From Pseudomonas cedrina subsp. cedrina (GTDB lineage Bacteria; Pseudomonadota; Gammaproteobacteria; Pseudomonadales; Pseudomonadaceae): a stretch of DNA of 64,000 nt. The notes under the pieces are model-generated. The model was not told where the DNA came from, searched no databases, and worked only from the letters and a program-made list of their open reading frames with translations. The translations under genes were made by a program, and so were the position numbers. Below are positions 44,624-54,200 of this stretch, piece by piece. Positions within the stretch are counted from its first letter, which is position 1, and the number at the start of each line of letters is the position of its first letter. The stretch spans positions 1 to 64,000 of the forward strand of contig NZ_MNPW01000019.1 of the NCBI RefSeq assembly GCF_001983175.1, written 5' to 3'.

Positions 44624-46032
44624 CGCCCGGACAATTGACAGGCCTGCCCGCTGCCAGGGGCAGTGACGCCGGCACTGCGCAATTTGCCGCCCGCACTGGC
44701 CAGCGGACGCTTGCGATACAGGTGCTGCAACAAGGGCAACGGCAAGCCGCTGGTGTCAGTGGCCCATTGTTGCAGCATGTCGGCGGATAGCTGGCCCTGC
44801 AGGACCTTGTGCAGCTCAGGCAAAGCAACCAGCATGCCCGGATGGCATTGGCGCAAATAGCCTTCCAGTCGTTCACCGTGGTGGATAAACGGCGAAAACA
44901 GCAGGCAGATCAATTGGGTCTCGTCCAAGCCAAAAAACTGCTGGGCACAGGCGCTGGATTCGACCCGCCCTTCACGGGTTCCCGCCTGCGCGAGAAACGC
45001 CTGCGGCAAATGCCTGGCCGACTGCTGGATAAAACCCTGCACCCCTTCTTCGTAGGTCAGGTCTCGCAGGCACTCGGCCTGGAGCCCGCGTAAATGGGCC
45101 ATCAGCCGCGGGCTGGAATAGCCTGGATGGCTGAAGTGAAAACCCATCGGGTCGGGGGCAAAGGCCATGAACTCGGTGAGCATGGTCGAGGTTCGCAGGT
45201 CTACGTCGTCCAGCAAATCGGCGACGCTGATGTAGGCCAGGTGGCGATGGCTGGTTTTGCTGGGCCGTTCACTCTCGACATAATGTTCGCCGTATACATC
45301 GCGGTAATAACCTGTACTCCATTCGTCCATGCGGGCAAACAGCCCCGTGAGCGAAGACGGCCACGCATCAGGCATGGCCACACCCGCACCGTTTGCCATG
45401 TTCTTGAGCCAGGCAAGAAAATGACTTTGCTTGCGCGGTGAGTCACCACTGACCAATGCATGCACCCCGCCATGCCAGCAGGTGACACGCTGGTAAAAGT
45501 CCCCCAGCGCCAGGTAGGTGTCGCTGCACAATGTGGCGCGGCAGTCGCCGGAACTCAGGTGCCCCATCATCAGCATGTTGCGCTGGCTGATTTCCCGGCC
45601 GATGGTTGAGGCGGGCCGCAAATGGTTGAAGGGCAATACTTCCTGGTTTTCCACCATCAGCAGCTCAACCCTTGGATCGTCGTGCAGAAACAGGCGGCCA
45701 TAGCCCTGATTGAGGCCGTCGAGCGTGCTCTCGGTCATTCCCGCATGCCTCAATGTCGCGACCCGCAAGTGGAAGGTGCGCGGGGCTCGGCCAGCGATGC
45801 TCAACTGTGCGGCACGCAACAGCGCCAATGTGTAGTTGCTCACTTCGCCGCCGCCGTGGGCCACCAGCACTTTGTACCCGCCTACTTGCTCCATGCCTCC
45901 GGCCGCGACAATGATTCGCTGGACCAACAACTGCAGGGCCGTTCGCTCTTCGCGAGTAAAATGCCCGATCAGACGTTGCAGAACTTGCTGATAAACATAA
46001 GTCATTGCCTGCTCGTGAATAGTGCTCATCAT
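44620..46032 (-). CDS. uncharacterised protein coupled to MocR regulator
   Basis: This 470-residue protein is not one I recognise. It has no signal peptide and no clear membrane segment; it looks like a soluble, mainly helical and mixed protein. Conspicuous stretches include YKVLVAHGGGEVSNYTLAL near residue 60, and LRRASTIG-like and HFSHPGYSSPRLM parts. The ATG at 46032 (or 46029) follows aggtaa. Its stop overlaps the MocR start (ATGA), so the two are one unit. A 700-bp AT-rich gap precedes it, suggesting strong regulation. The regulator may control this gene. Confidence 0.85.
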   Translation of the reverse strand: MMSTIHEQAMTYVYQQVLQRLIGHFTREERTALQLLVQRIIVAAGGMEQVGGYKVLVAHGGGEVSNYTLALLRAAQLSIAGRAPRTFHLRVATLRHAGMTESTLDGLNQGYGRLFLHDDPRVELLMVENQEVLPFNHLRPASTIGREISQRNMLMMGHLSSGDCRATLCSDTYLALGDFYQRVTCWHGGVHALVSGDSPRKQSHFLAWLKNMANGAGVAMPDAWPSSLTGLFARMDEWSTGYYRDVYGEHYVESERPSKTSHRHLAYISVADLLDDVDLRTSTMLTEFMAFAPDPMGFHFSHPGYSSPRLMAHLRGLQAECLRDLTYEEGVQGFIQQSARHLPQAFLAQAGTREGRVESSACAQQFFGLDETQLICLLFSPFIHHGERLEGYLRQCHPGMLVALPELHKVLQGQLSADMLQQWATDTSGLPLPLLQHLYRKRPLASAGGKLRSAGVTAPGSGQACQLSGR

Positions 46033-46736
46033 TCTATTACCTGAGTTCAAATATCAATTCCAAGCAACTGCTGACAGTATTTGCTCGACCTGTTACGCGT
46101 GTAAGAAATGTGCACGCAGCCTTGTGCGCCGATGACTAGACACTAGCACCCCACAACACACCGGCATGGACGCCTTGCGTGCAGAGCCGTCCCCGCAAAA
46201 ATGCTGCTATGCGCCGTTTTTACTGGGCTTGAAAGAGCCCACACCTAGTCCTAGGATCTTTCCGACCTGCTCTTACACGCCGTTAACCCACTATTAAAAG
46301 AAGCGTCTTACAAGTAACCACGACAAACTTTCCCACTTATTGTATTGACGCCGCTCACGAGCTCGCCTATTTCCCTGGCGCCCCAGTAACATCGCAACAT
46401 TAGTTTCATACGCTCGCGACGCAAGTGTCAGACAGTCGATCATTGCTCAATCCTTGAGATGAAAGTGAAGGCGCAATTATCGGTGCTGGAATAATGATTA
46501 ATAGATACAGAACCCTGCCGAAAATCCATGCAGATGAATAACGTCCGCTCGGTAAATCACGCGCACACAAAGACGCCGCGCTGGAATTCAGGGCGGCGTC
46601 AGTGAAAAACTCAGGATTCAGGGGTTAAAGTGCCAGCTTGGCACCTGATGGGCACTCTAAGTTAAGCCCTGTCATATGGCGCATTTGCCCCCTGTGCCAG
46701 CGACGAGGAATGCTCATTTGAGAACATTCCTACGCC
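46033..46736. other. long AT-rich intergenic region
   Basis: This 704-bp gap is lower in GC than its neighbours and has no convincing gene on either strand. It contains a terminator-like hairpin at 46572-46600, a short palindrome gtgccagcttggcac (46630-46644), and an inverted repeat ggaatg...cattcc (46707-46730) next to the oxidoreductase stop codon. The part near 46033-46500 is the likely promoter and leader of the unknown gene-MocR operon. Confidence 0.55.
46572..46600 (-). terminator. hairpin downstream of MDR oxidoreductase
   Basis: The arms gacgccgc (46572-46579) and gcggcgtc (46593-46600) pair perfectly around a 13-base loop. On the minus strand the hairpin is followed by tttgtgtg, a partial U-tract. 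It would end transcripts from the oxidoreductase gene. The tract is weak, so confidence is moderate. Confidence 0.5.
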
Positions 46737-47759
46737 CTAAACAGCTTCAACCTGCAAGGCAACACGCTCGCGACACGGGCATTCGTCCATATAGCGGTGC
46801 GCTTCGACGAACTGATTGAAGGGGAACACGGTGGTTTTCAGCGGCACCAGCACGCGGTCGGCTGTCAGTTGGTTGATATCCCGCAGGGCCCGCTGCAAGG
46901 CCACTTGGTCCTGAACGATGCCGAGCTCCGGTTTGCCGGTGAAATTACCGATGCAGTGCACGAAGAACTGAATATTCTTCTGAAACGCCGCACAGGCAGG
47001 GAATGGCGTCTGGTTGCCGCCTTGCAAGCCATACAGCACCAGGCTGCCGCGCGGCGCCAGTACATCGCCGAGTAACGACATCTGTGGGCCACCCAAGCCA
47101 TCGAACACCACATCGACACCGCGGTTGTCGGTGAACTTGTTGATTTGCATCAGCAGGTCCTGCTCTTCGGTGACGATGACTTTTTCGGCACCCAGCGACA
47201 GCAGGTACTCGCGCTCGGCGCTGTCCTTGGTGGCGGCAATCACCCGCGCCCCCAAGGCCTTGCCCAATTGCACAAAGGACGGACCGGCGCAGTGGCTGGC
47301 GTCAGTCACCAAGGCAAATTGCCCAGGCTTGACCCGTGCCAGGTCCATGTACGCGAAGTAGGCAATCAGCAGCGGCGTGTAATGCACGCTCGCCTCGATA
47401 GGGCTCAAGACATCCGGGTAACGGGTCAAGGCCGAACGGGGCAGAACGATCTGCTCGCCATACACCGGATAATCATTGGGGCTTTCGGCCGGAAAACTGG
47501 CCACTTTATCGCCCACGGCCAGGTCATCCACACCGTCGCCGACAGCGACTACGATCCCGGCCATCTCATGGCCAAGGCCGGACGGCAAGCGAGCATGGGA
47601 CGACGCCAGGTTCTGGCGCCACAAAATGTCATACCAACTGATGCCTATCGCCTCGACACGCACCTGCACTTCGCCCGGTGCGGGCTGCGCGGCTGCATGC
47701 TCTTCGCATTTGAGCACCTCGGCCGGACCAAACTTGTGAAAACGAATCGTGCGGGACAT
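46737..47759 (-). CDS. MDR-family alcohol dehydrogenase/quinone reductase-like protein
   Basis: This 340-residue medium-chain dehydrogenase/reductase has a GroES-like N-terminal half with LPSGLGHEMAGIVVAVGDGV and a Rossmann half (FALVTDASHCAGPSFVQLGK, VDVVFDGLGGPQMSLL). The usual catalytic zinc Cys near residue 40 is replaced (SWYDILWRQNL), so it is closer to NAD(P)H:quinone reductases than to zinc alcohol dehydrogenases. The start at 47759 fits the family. It is divergent from the LysR gene, its likely regulator. Confidence 0.9.
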   Translation of the reverse strand: MSRTIRFHKFGPAEVLKCEEHAAAQPAPGEVQVRVEAIGISWYDILWRQNLASSHARLPSGLGHEMAGIVVAVGDGVDDLAVGDKVASFPAESPNDYPVYGEQIVLPRSALTRYPDVLSPIEASVHYTPLLIAYFAYMDLARVKPGQFALVTDASHCAGPSFVQLGKALGARVIAATKDSAEREYLLSLGAEKVIVTEEQDLLMQINKFTDNRGVDVVFDGLGGPQMSLLGDVLAPRGSLVLYGLQGGNQTPFPACAAFQKNIQFFVHCIGNFTGKPELGIVQDQVALQRALRDINQLTADRVLVPLKTTVFPFNQFVEAHRYMDECPCRERVALQVEAV

Positions 47760-48027
47760 CGCAAACCTCGTCAAAGTAACTTCTAATGCCATGAACTCTA
47801 TCTGGGCTTTGCGGGTAAGACCACCGGTCGCCGTTAATAGTCAACATGTCCATCATTGATTCCGCCTCTGCGGAATAGCCTTCATGTATCGTAGGAAAAC
47901 TCAATTTTCCGGTGCAGAGTAACAGCCTTTCCCCGTAAGATTCATGCCGGTCATGCTTCCAGATGGAATCTCCGGGGTTCTTATATGATCGCTTTCGTCA
48001 AGTCAGCTGACTCCTCCAGGACACAAG

Positions 48028-48942
48028 ATGAACCGTAACGACCTGCGTCGTGTCGACCTAAACCTGTTGATCGTATTCGAAACCTTGATGCATGAGCGCA
48101 GCGTGACCCGCGCCGCCGAGAAACTGTTCCTCGGCCAGCCGGCCATCAGCGCGGCGTTATCACGCCTGCGCGGGCTGTTTGATGACCCGCTGTTCGTGCG
48201 CACCGGCCGCAGCATGGAACCGTCGGCCCGGGCGGTGGAAATCTTCGCCCTGCTCTCCCCGGCCCTGGACTCGATTTCCACCGCCGTCAGCCGCGCCGCC
48301 GAATTCGACCCGGCCACCAGCACGGCCGTGTTCCGCATCGGCCTGTCCGATGACGTCGAATTCGCCCTGCTGCCCCCGCTGCTCAAACGCCTGCGCGCCG
48401 AGTCCCCCGGCATCGTACTGGTGGTGCGGCGCGTCAACTACATCCTGATGCCCGGCCTGCTCGCCTCCGGCGAAATCTCCATCGGCGTGAGCTACACCGC
48501 CGACCTCCCGGCCAACGCCAAGCGCAAAGTGCTGCGCCGCAGCCTGCCCAAACTGCTGCGCGCCGACAGCGTGCCGGGCTCCCTGAGCCTGGACGACTTC
48601 TGCGCCCGCCCCCACGCGCTGGTTTCGTTTGCCGGTGACCTGAGCGGGTTCATCGATGAGGAACTGGAAAAGCTCGGCCGCAAACGCCACGTGGTATTGG
48701 CCGTGCCGCAGTTCAACGGCCTGGGTACGTTGCTGGCGGGCACCGATATCCTGGCGACCGTGCCGGATTACGCGGCGCAGGCATTGACCTCGGCCGGTGG
48801 CCTGCGAGCGGAAGACCCGCCGTTGCCGGTGCGCAGTTTCGAACTGCACATGGCGTGGCGTGGGTCGCAGGATAATGATCCGGGCGAGCGGTGGTTGCGG
48901 TCGCGGATTCAGATGTTTTTTGGCGATCCTGAGAGTCTCTAG
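48028..48942 (+). CDS. LysR-family transcriptional regulator (3' end is an integration site)
   Basis: This 304-residue regulator has a standard winged helix-turn-helix (about 8-66: VDLNLLIVFETLMHERSVTR, QPAISAALSRLRGLF) and an effector-binding domain. It is divergent from the MDR oxidoreductase and probably controls it; the 268-bp gap holds both promoters. The last ten codons, encoding MFFGDPESL and the stop, recur at 59355-59384, so the gene's end appears to have been supplied by an integrated element without changing the protein. Confidence 0.95.
   Translation: MNRNDLRRVDLNLLIVFETLMHERSVTRAAEKLFLGQPAISAALSRLRGLFDDPLFVRTGRSMEPSARAVEIFALLSPALDSISTAVSRAAEFDPATSTAVFRIGLSDDVEFALLPPLLKRLRAESPGIVLVVRRVNYILMPGLLASGEISIGVSYTADLPANAKRKVLRRSLPKLLRADSVPGSLSLDDFCARPHALVSFAGDLSGFIDEELEKLGRKRHVVLAVPQFNGLGTLLAGTDILATVPDYAAQALTSAGGLRAEDPPLPVRSFELHMAWRGSQDNDPGERWLRSRIQMFFGDPESL
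48913..48942. repeat. attL: direct repeat at the end of lysR
   Basis: These 30 bp are the last ten codons of lysR including TAG. They match 59355-59384 at 27 of 30 positions. The three differences are GAT/GAC, CTC/CTT and TAG/TAA, all silent. This is the left boundary of the island. An attachment site inside a protein gene that preserves the reading frame is inferred. Confidence 0.85.
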
Positions 48943-49201
48943 AAGTCGTCGAGCAGGCTGTTTATCTGATCATTTTTGGCTTTCCACAAACCATGAAGCT
49001 CCATTCACTTCCAGTGGATTGCTACATTGGGGGCACATTTGAGGGCATGCATTGGATGCTTCGAAAAGGATGCCCCCAGCCTGAGGCATCGCGGGCGCGG
49101 CGCACAAACCAATTGAGCCTGCCTGGCCGACCAGGTAAAACCACGGGCTTGCGCCTCGAAAGCAAGCCCGTATCCCGCGCGCTTGCGCCTTAACGCCTCA
49201 A
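48943..49201. other. left-end non-coding segment of the island
   Basis: This 259-bp segment lies between lysR and the first island gene. It contains gggggcacatttgagggca (49029-49047) and an inverse gatgccccc (near 49070-49078), candidate recombinase arm sites, and the terminator at 49143-49171. I see no convincing gene. Confidence 0.55.
49143..49171 (-). terminator. terminator of the three-gene island operon
   Basis: Perfect 10-bp arms acgggcttgc (49143-49152) and gcaagcccgt (49162-49171) enclose a 9-base loop. On the minus strand the hairpin is followed by ggttttacc, a short U-tract. It lies about 30 bp beyond the stop of the beta-propeller gene, the last gene of the operon. It is a good rho-independent terminator candidate. 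Confidence 0.7.
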
Positions 49202-50224
49202 TCAGGCCCGGCAAATGATTGGGCGTAGCCAAGCATCGCGGTTTCTGGTGCGCAACCACAGGTGGACCTGCGCGTGATCGGCGTGTTGTGGCTCGGCATC
49301 GACAGCAATCAGGCAGTTCCCGGCATCAATCGATTTACCCATCAAAATATCTCGTTTGATCAGTACCGTGTCACCATCCCCCGGTAGTTCGTAGCAACCG
49401 TCGAGGGTCGACACGAACCACTGGCGCTGGAACCGGATGATGCCCAGAGGCTCACCGGGTACTTGTGCAATGGTGCGGGTCACATCACCCGCAACGCTGA
49501 CGACCGAACCGCCCGCCGCAATGGCCCACAATTCCCCTCTCGGACCTTCGACACCGGCAATCATATTGATGAACGCGCCGGCCTCAGTCGGCCATGGTCC
49601 ATCAATTCGCTGCCAGGTCCCGCCCACCGGCCGACGCAGGATCAGGCCCGCATACCCCAGCGCGTATATTGCGTCTTGCGTCTGGACAATGTTGTTGACA
49701 CCACCCAGCGTTCCGACAATGTGATCGTCGTGTTCAAGGCGAGCAACATCGCCCGATGTCCAACGATACAACCGGCGGCTGAACGTACCGATCAACAAGC
49801 CATCGCTCGCCCAACACAGGCATTCAGCAAGCTCGACGTTCTGGCCATCCGTGGCCACATAACCCAGTGTGCGGGAGTACCACTCATCGCGCGGGTTGAG
49901 CTGTGGATGGGGCGTAACCTGCCGCCATCCAGCCACCTGTCCAAGGACGGTGTTGGTGATCAGTTCATCTTCGCTAGTGATCGCCCAGACTTGGCCGTCG
50001 CTATCATTGACGATGGCCTGGATGGCATCTGGCACCCAAACCTGTGGTTGCAGGCGTAAATGCTCACCGTCCAGTTCCCCCCTGATAATCCAGGACGATG
50101 TATGACCGCTTTCGTCCGACACGTGCACGGCAAACCAGGGCACACCGGCGGCCATTGTCAGGTCGGCAAGCTGGTAGCGCCGGGCGCCATGGGCGGGTGT
50201 TGATGGGTTTATGTTGTCGCTCAT
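49202..50224 (-). CDS. beta-propeller-like protein of the island operon
   Basis: This 340-residue protein has no signal peptide or catalytic motif I recognise. It is built of repeated short beta segments with Gly, Trp and Asp turns (VNDSDGQVWAITSEDEL, QTQDAIYALGYAGLILRRP, GPRGELWAIAAGGSVVSVAG, FQRQWFVSTLDGCYEL), at about 40-50-residue spacing, as in WD40, YCF48 or Kelch-type propellers. It overlaps the upstream gene by 4 bp (ATGA) and is third in the operon, so it probably acts in the same complex or pathway, for instance as scaffold, sensor or inhibitor. A terminator follows. The propeller call is by eye. Confidence 0.82.
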   Translation of the reverse strand: MSDNINPSTPAHGARRYQLADLTMAAGVPWFAVHVSDESGHTSSWIIRGELDGEHLRLQPQVWVPDAIQAIVNDSDGQVWAITSEDELITNTVLGQVAGWRQVTPHPQLNPRDEWYSRTLGYVATDGQNVELAECLCWASDGLLIGTFSRRLYRWTSGDVARLEHDDHIVGTLGGVNNIVQTQDAIYALGYAGLILRRPVGGTWQRIDGPWPTEAGAFINMIAGVEGPRGELWAIAAGGSVVSVAGDVTRTIAQVPGEPLGIIRFQRQWFVSTLDGCYELPGDGDTVLIKRDILMGKSIDAGNCLIAVDAEPQHADHAQVHLWLRTRNRDAWLRPIICRA

Positions 50225-51243
50225 GTCACAGGCACCGGTTGTTGGGTCACTGTAGAAGGTACGTCGTAGAACAAAGGCAACTCCCTGTCCATGGGCCAGC
50301 CGGCCGCCGTGTAGAACTCACGCGCCTCAATCAGGAGCACCATGGCGACAGCGCGGCCGACACTTTTGCGTTCATTCCACGTCATGAACCCTGCCTGCGC
50401 CAAGGCAAAACCTTTGACGTTGAAACGTTTGAATTCATCCGAGTTGGCAAGGCCACTGTTCCTGACGGCCACATCCACACCCAGATCCGCGGTGGTATAG
50501 ACATGGGTCATCCACTCAAGCACATGCTCCAGGTACTCGCCAGTCGTTGGGTTTTTCGCGGGCAGTGTCGGATCGCCGCGCAGCCGTTTGCGTGTGTGTT
50601 TCTGGGCGTCCGTCACAAATTTATGCTGCGATCCTCTGTTCTGTGAATCCTGTATAAACGTCGCGTAGCTCTGGTCAAGGCTGAAAGACTGCCCCCTGTG
50701 CAGTGACCCTCGCAGTGCCTTGTCGGGGATCAAGTGATCGGCATCGTAGCCACGGTAGATATTCAACACCTGGGCGTTGGCCGCGGACTTGACCTGGGAA
50801 ATGATTTTGTAGCCGCCCGCCAAGGTGGGCATGCGTAGCAGTTCACGCATCGCTTGCTTGGTGCTGGCATCGAGCGCGTCGGTTCGCCAGTTGAGCCCAT
50901 TGATTTTATTGGCCAGCGCGACCGTGGCTTCGATTTCCGCACGCAGCACGTCTGCCTGTAGCGGGTAGGCCGCTTCAATGACGCTGGGCCGCAGGTCCGA
51001 TACGCTGTACGCCGGGTTGGACAGGATTCTGGAAATCACCTCGCGCGCTTCACGCTCACTCAGTGTGTGCCCATCAGTACGCGGGTAGGTAATGCCCGCG
51101 ACGTCGAATGAATCAACGAACGTGTGCTGTTGCGCTTGGTGCGCAGCGACGAACGCTGCCTGGGCAACTGCGTCCGAGGGGTCGCGCAATGCAGCCTCAT
51201 AGGCGTTTCGCATCAGGGTCATGGCGGCAAAACTGCTATTCAT
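50221..51243 (-). CDS. protein with topoisomerase IA catalytic-tyrosine motif
   Basis: This 340-residue protein carries GITYPRTDGHTLS at residues 50-62, with Tyr53, Arg55, Thr56 and Asp57. This is the type IA topoisomerase active-site consensus (ITYxRTDS...LS) in which Tyr attacks DNA. The rest is not a complete topoisomerase. Residues 166-173 (GYDADHLIP) and nearby His residues vaguely recall HNH-type nucleases; I am not sure of this. The start at 51243 overlaps the giant gene's stop by 8 bp; a longer frame to 51375 would overlap far more. The upstream protein has the other topoisomerase IA parts but not this motif, so the two may form one split enzyme. Confidence 0.85.
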   Translation of the reverse strand: MNSSFAAMTLMRNAYEAALRDPSDAVAQAAFVAAHQAQQHTFVDSFDVAGITYPRTDGHTLSEREAREVISRILSNPAYSVSDLRPSVIEAAYPLQADVLRAEIEATVALANKINGLNWRTDALDASTKQAMRELLRMPTLAGGYKIISQVKSAANAQVLNIYRGYDADHLIPDKALRGSLHRGQSFSLDQSYATFIQDSQNRGSQHKFVTDAQKHTRKRLRGDPTLPAKNPTTGEYLEHVLEWMTHVYTTADLGVDVAVRNSGLANSDEFKRFNVKGFALAQAGFMTWNERKSVGRAVAMVLLIEAREFYTAAGWPMDRELPLFYDVPSTVTQQPVPVT

Positions 51244-54200
51244 CGGCAGTGCCCTCCGCGCACGCGTTCGACGTATTGCCACGTACCAGATCATCGATGT
51301 GCTTGCCGAATGTCGAGGGCCTACCGTGTCCACGCGCTTGCATCCACGCCAATAAATGATCGACTGTCGGCTCAAGCAGTGAGCGGGTGCGTATGCCGTG
51401 GTCTTGCACTATCACTTGCAAGCGAGGGCTTTGCTCATCGAGCACTGCCTCCATCTCTGCCGACGCCCAATTGCGCGTGTGCTGGTGCAGGCCATCGGGG
51501 TCCAGCGTAAACCAGCCTGGGTAGCTGCCCGGCTTGCCTGTTATCACCTCGACACCAATTTCAACCTGCCGGACAGCCGGTTTACCCGGCCACGTCAGGG
51601 TGTAAATCCGGCGTACAGTCTGAAACTGTCCGTCTCGCAGGGAAGAGGCCAACATCAGTTTGGACATTAGGTCGTAAAGTTGCCGCTGCCTCGGGGTAAG
51701 CGCGGCCATTTTGGGGTTGTCGGCCTCCAGGCTGATGTCCAGAGGCACCAGTGCTCCGTGGGCACCGCTGCGGCCGCCGTCCGAAACCGGGTGGGTTTGC
51801 GCACCAGGCGCGGGATCATCGTCGTGCTGCTCGGCCTCAGCGGGTGAAGGCGAACCGGCAGGCGCGCCCCACGTATTCAGCTCGACGGCGGGCTGCAGGG
51901 AAAACAGCGCGACCTCAGCGCCTTGCGCATCGACCGTTGGTGCATGGGGGCCCGCAACCGGCTGCGCGCCGCACTGATCATCAAACTGCGCCGCCCAGGT
52001 GTGCACGAACGCAAGGTAGTCCGCCTCCCCTGCATCCGGCAATTGGGACAGGTGAGTCAGCGCATCGTCGAAGGCCATCAACAACGCATTGGCGCTGATT
52101 GTGTTCAGCCAAGGGTTGTTCAGCACCTTATCTGCCTGGCGCCGTCCGGACTCGGTCAGGAACAGGCGCCCCTGCGCATCCAATGCAGCCCAACCATTGT
52201 CGTTCGGTGTTGACTCGGGCTCGTCCTGCCCCTCGCGCATCTCATACAGTTTTTGCAACGTGCTCATGGTGCTCGACGGCATCCAGCCAAATCGCCTGAA
52301 CGCCTCTTGCAGGACCAGGTTAGTGCCCAGGCTTTGAGCAGGTGCCAGCAGCAAGTCCTCATGCTCGAGCAGGCAAGGTGTCGGTGAAACCACCGCGTCG
52401 CTCAGTTGGTCGATCAAGGTGTGAACGCTCTCTGTACGGTCACTGCCCCACGAGCGCCAGGCTTCGCTGCCGCGCCGCACCATCAAGCGAGCCGGCACGA
52501 GGGTATCGTTCACTTTCAGGTTTATCGCGACACCCAACCGTTTACCGGGTAACCCCGGGGAGTCACCATGGCCCGCCAGTACCCTGAGCAAGGGCCCCTT
52601 GACCCGTCCGCCCCCGATAATACCGTGACGCATGTAGACCGAGCCGATGAGGTTGTCGAGCACCCGCTGGGCAATGGCTCCATATGCCAAGCCCATATTC
52701 AAGGCCCGGCAAGCGCTGCCAGCTCGCTCGTCGGCGGTAGCGCCCTCGACCTGTATACACCGCCCCTCCTCAAATGACCGGGCCATTTCGGGGGTGGTCA
52801 ATGCATGAAACCTTACCCGACGCACCCTCTGGATATGCATGAACCACGGTGCTTCCTTGAGTACCTGGATCATGTGCCAGGCGATAGCTTCGCCTTGGGC
52901 ATCATCGTCCGTCCCCAACACCAGCTCAGTGCATTGCAGTAAACGGCTGCCGGTATTGCGTAGGGACGCCGCCAGGTCACTGCCCTCGCGCTCGCTCAAT
53001 TGCCAGTGCGGTTTTAACCCATCACGCCAACTGATCGCACCGGGGCCCGGAAGGTCACGAATATGACCGCCACAGCCGAACACCTGAGTACCGCCAGGTA
53101 CCAGTTCTTGAATGATTTTCGCCTTGTGCAAGGATTCGACAACCATCAGCGTGGCGGGACCGAGCTTGCACGCTGGCACCCGCGGGGCGCAGGTGAGCCG
53201 CTCATGCTCTGGCTCACGCACACCGGCCAAGCATCGTCCTACCACAGCCGAAGGCAAATCGTTGTTCGGGTCCATCGCCTGCTGGGAAAAAAACAGATCG
53301 GAATGGCCAAACATAATGAAGCTTTTCTGCGCACGACTGATCGCTACGTTGAGCAGGCGCCCATCGTCACGATCGATAAACACCCGCTCACGATGATTGG
53401 TATCGGTTCGACGGCTGGCGCGGCTTTCCCGATTCACGGCACTGAACAACACCACAGGTTTCTCCGCCCCTTGAAGGGTATGAACCGTGCCGATGGTCAA
53501 ACGCTCACTCAGGTCAGCGTCATCAGGGTCGAGTTCTTCGCGCACCCGACGCTTTATCGCTTCGACCTGGCCTCGAAATGGCGTGACGACCGCGACAAGT
53601 TTTTCCAACCCTATCGGTTGCTCCGGGTGGCCTTCGACCCTGGCGACCCATTTCGCCAGGCGCGGTCCGTGCTCTTTAAGCCAGTCCACGATGGCCTTGG
53701 CTTCTCCAGGGTTGGACCATGAGTCGCCTTTGCAGGGCTCATCGTTCGGGCCACCGGTCTGATAGAACCCGAGCGGCGGCAGCGGGAACGTTGCCTTCAT
53801 GCGTTTGCGCAACTGCATTTCAGCTTCGCCCTCGAGCAAGGGCAACTCGGCATCCGCGAACAGCCCTGCCAGCGGGTTGGGCACTTTGGGTTCCAACTCT
53901 TTGCTGAGCAACCCGCCCTCGGCATCACGGTCGTGATCGTGGTACAGCAAATCGATACACACATTGATGATCGACTCTGCACAACGGTAGTGCTCCCGCA
54001 GGAGCAGCCCGTCCCGTAGCCGTCCGTCCGGCATGGCCTCGGCAAACGATGCCCCGGTTGCGGCAAGCTTCATGATTGAACCCGTGGCGGAGTCCGCGCC
54101 ACGCACGAGCAAGGCGCCCAAAGACGACGGATCGGCCCAACGGTCCTGCACCTGGCGCGCATCGACCTCGGGTGTTACCGAAGACACGGGGGAGAGCTGC

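Noticed and set aside
46737..47759. Zinc-dependent alcohol dehydrogenase as firm call
   Set aside because: The usual N-terminal zinc Cys is not at its place, so a quinone-reductase-like enzyme is at least as likely.
48943..49201. Integrase fragment at the left end of the island
   Set aside because: Frames on both strands were read; none shows the Arg-His-Arg-Tyr pattern of a tyrosine recombinase.
51244..51375. N-terminal extension of the tyrosine-motif protein to 51375
   Set aside because: It would overlap the giant gene by 140 bp and reads as an Arg/Cys-rich shadow; the ATG at 51243 gives a normal coupled overlap.
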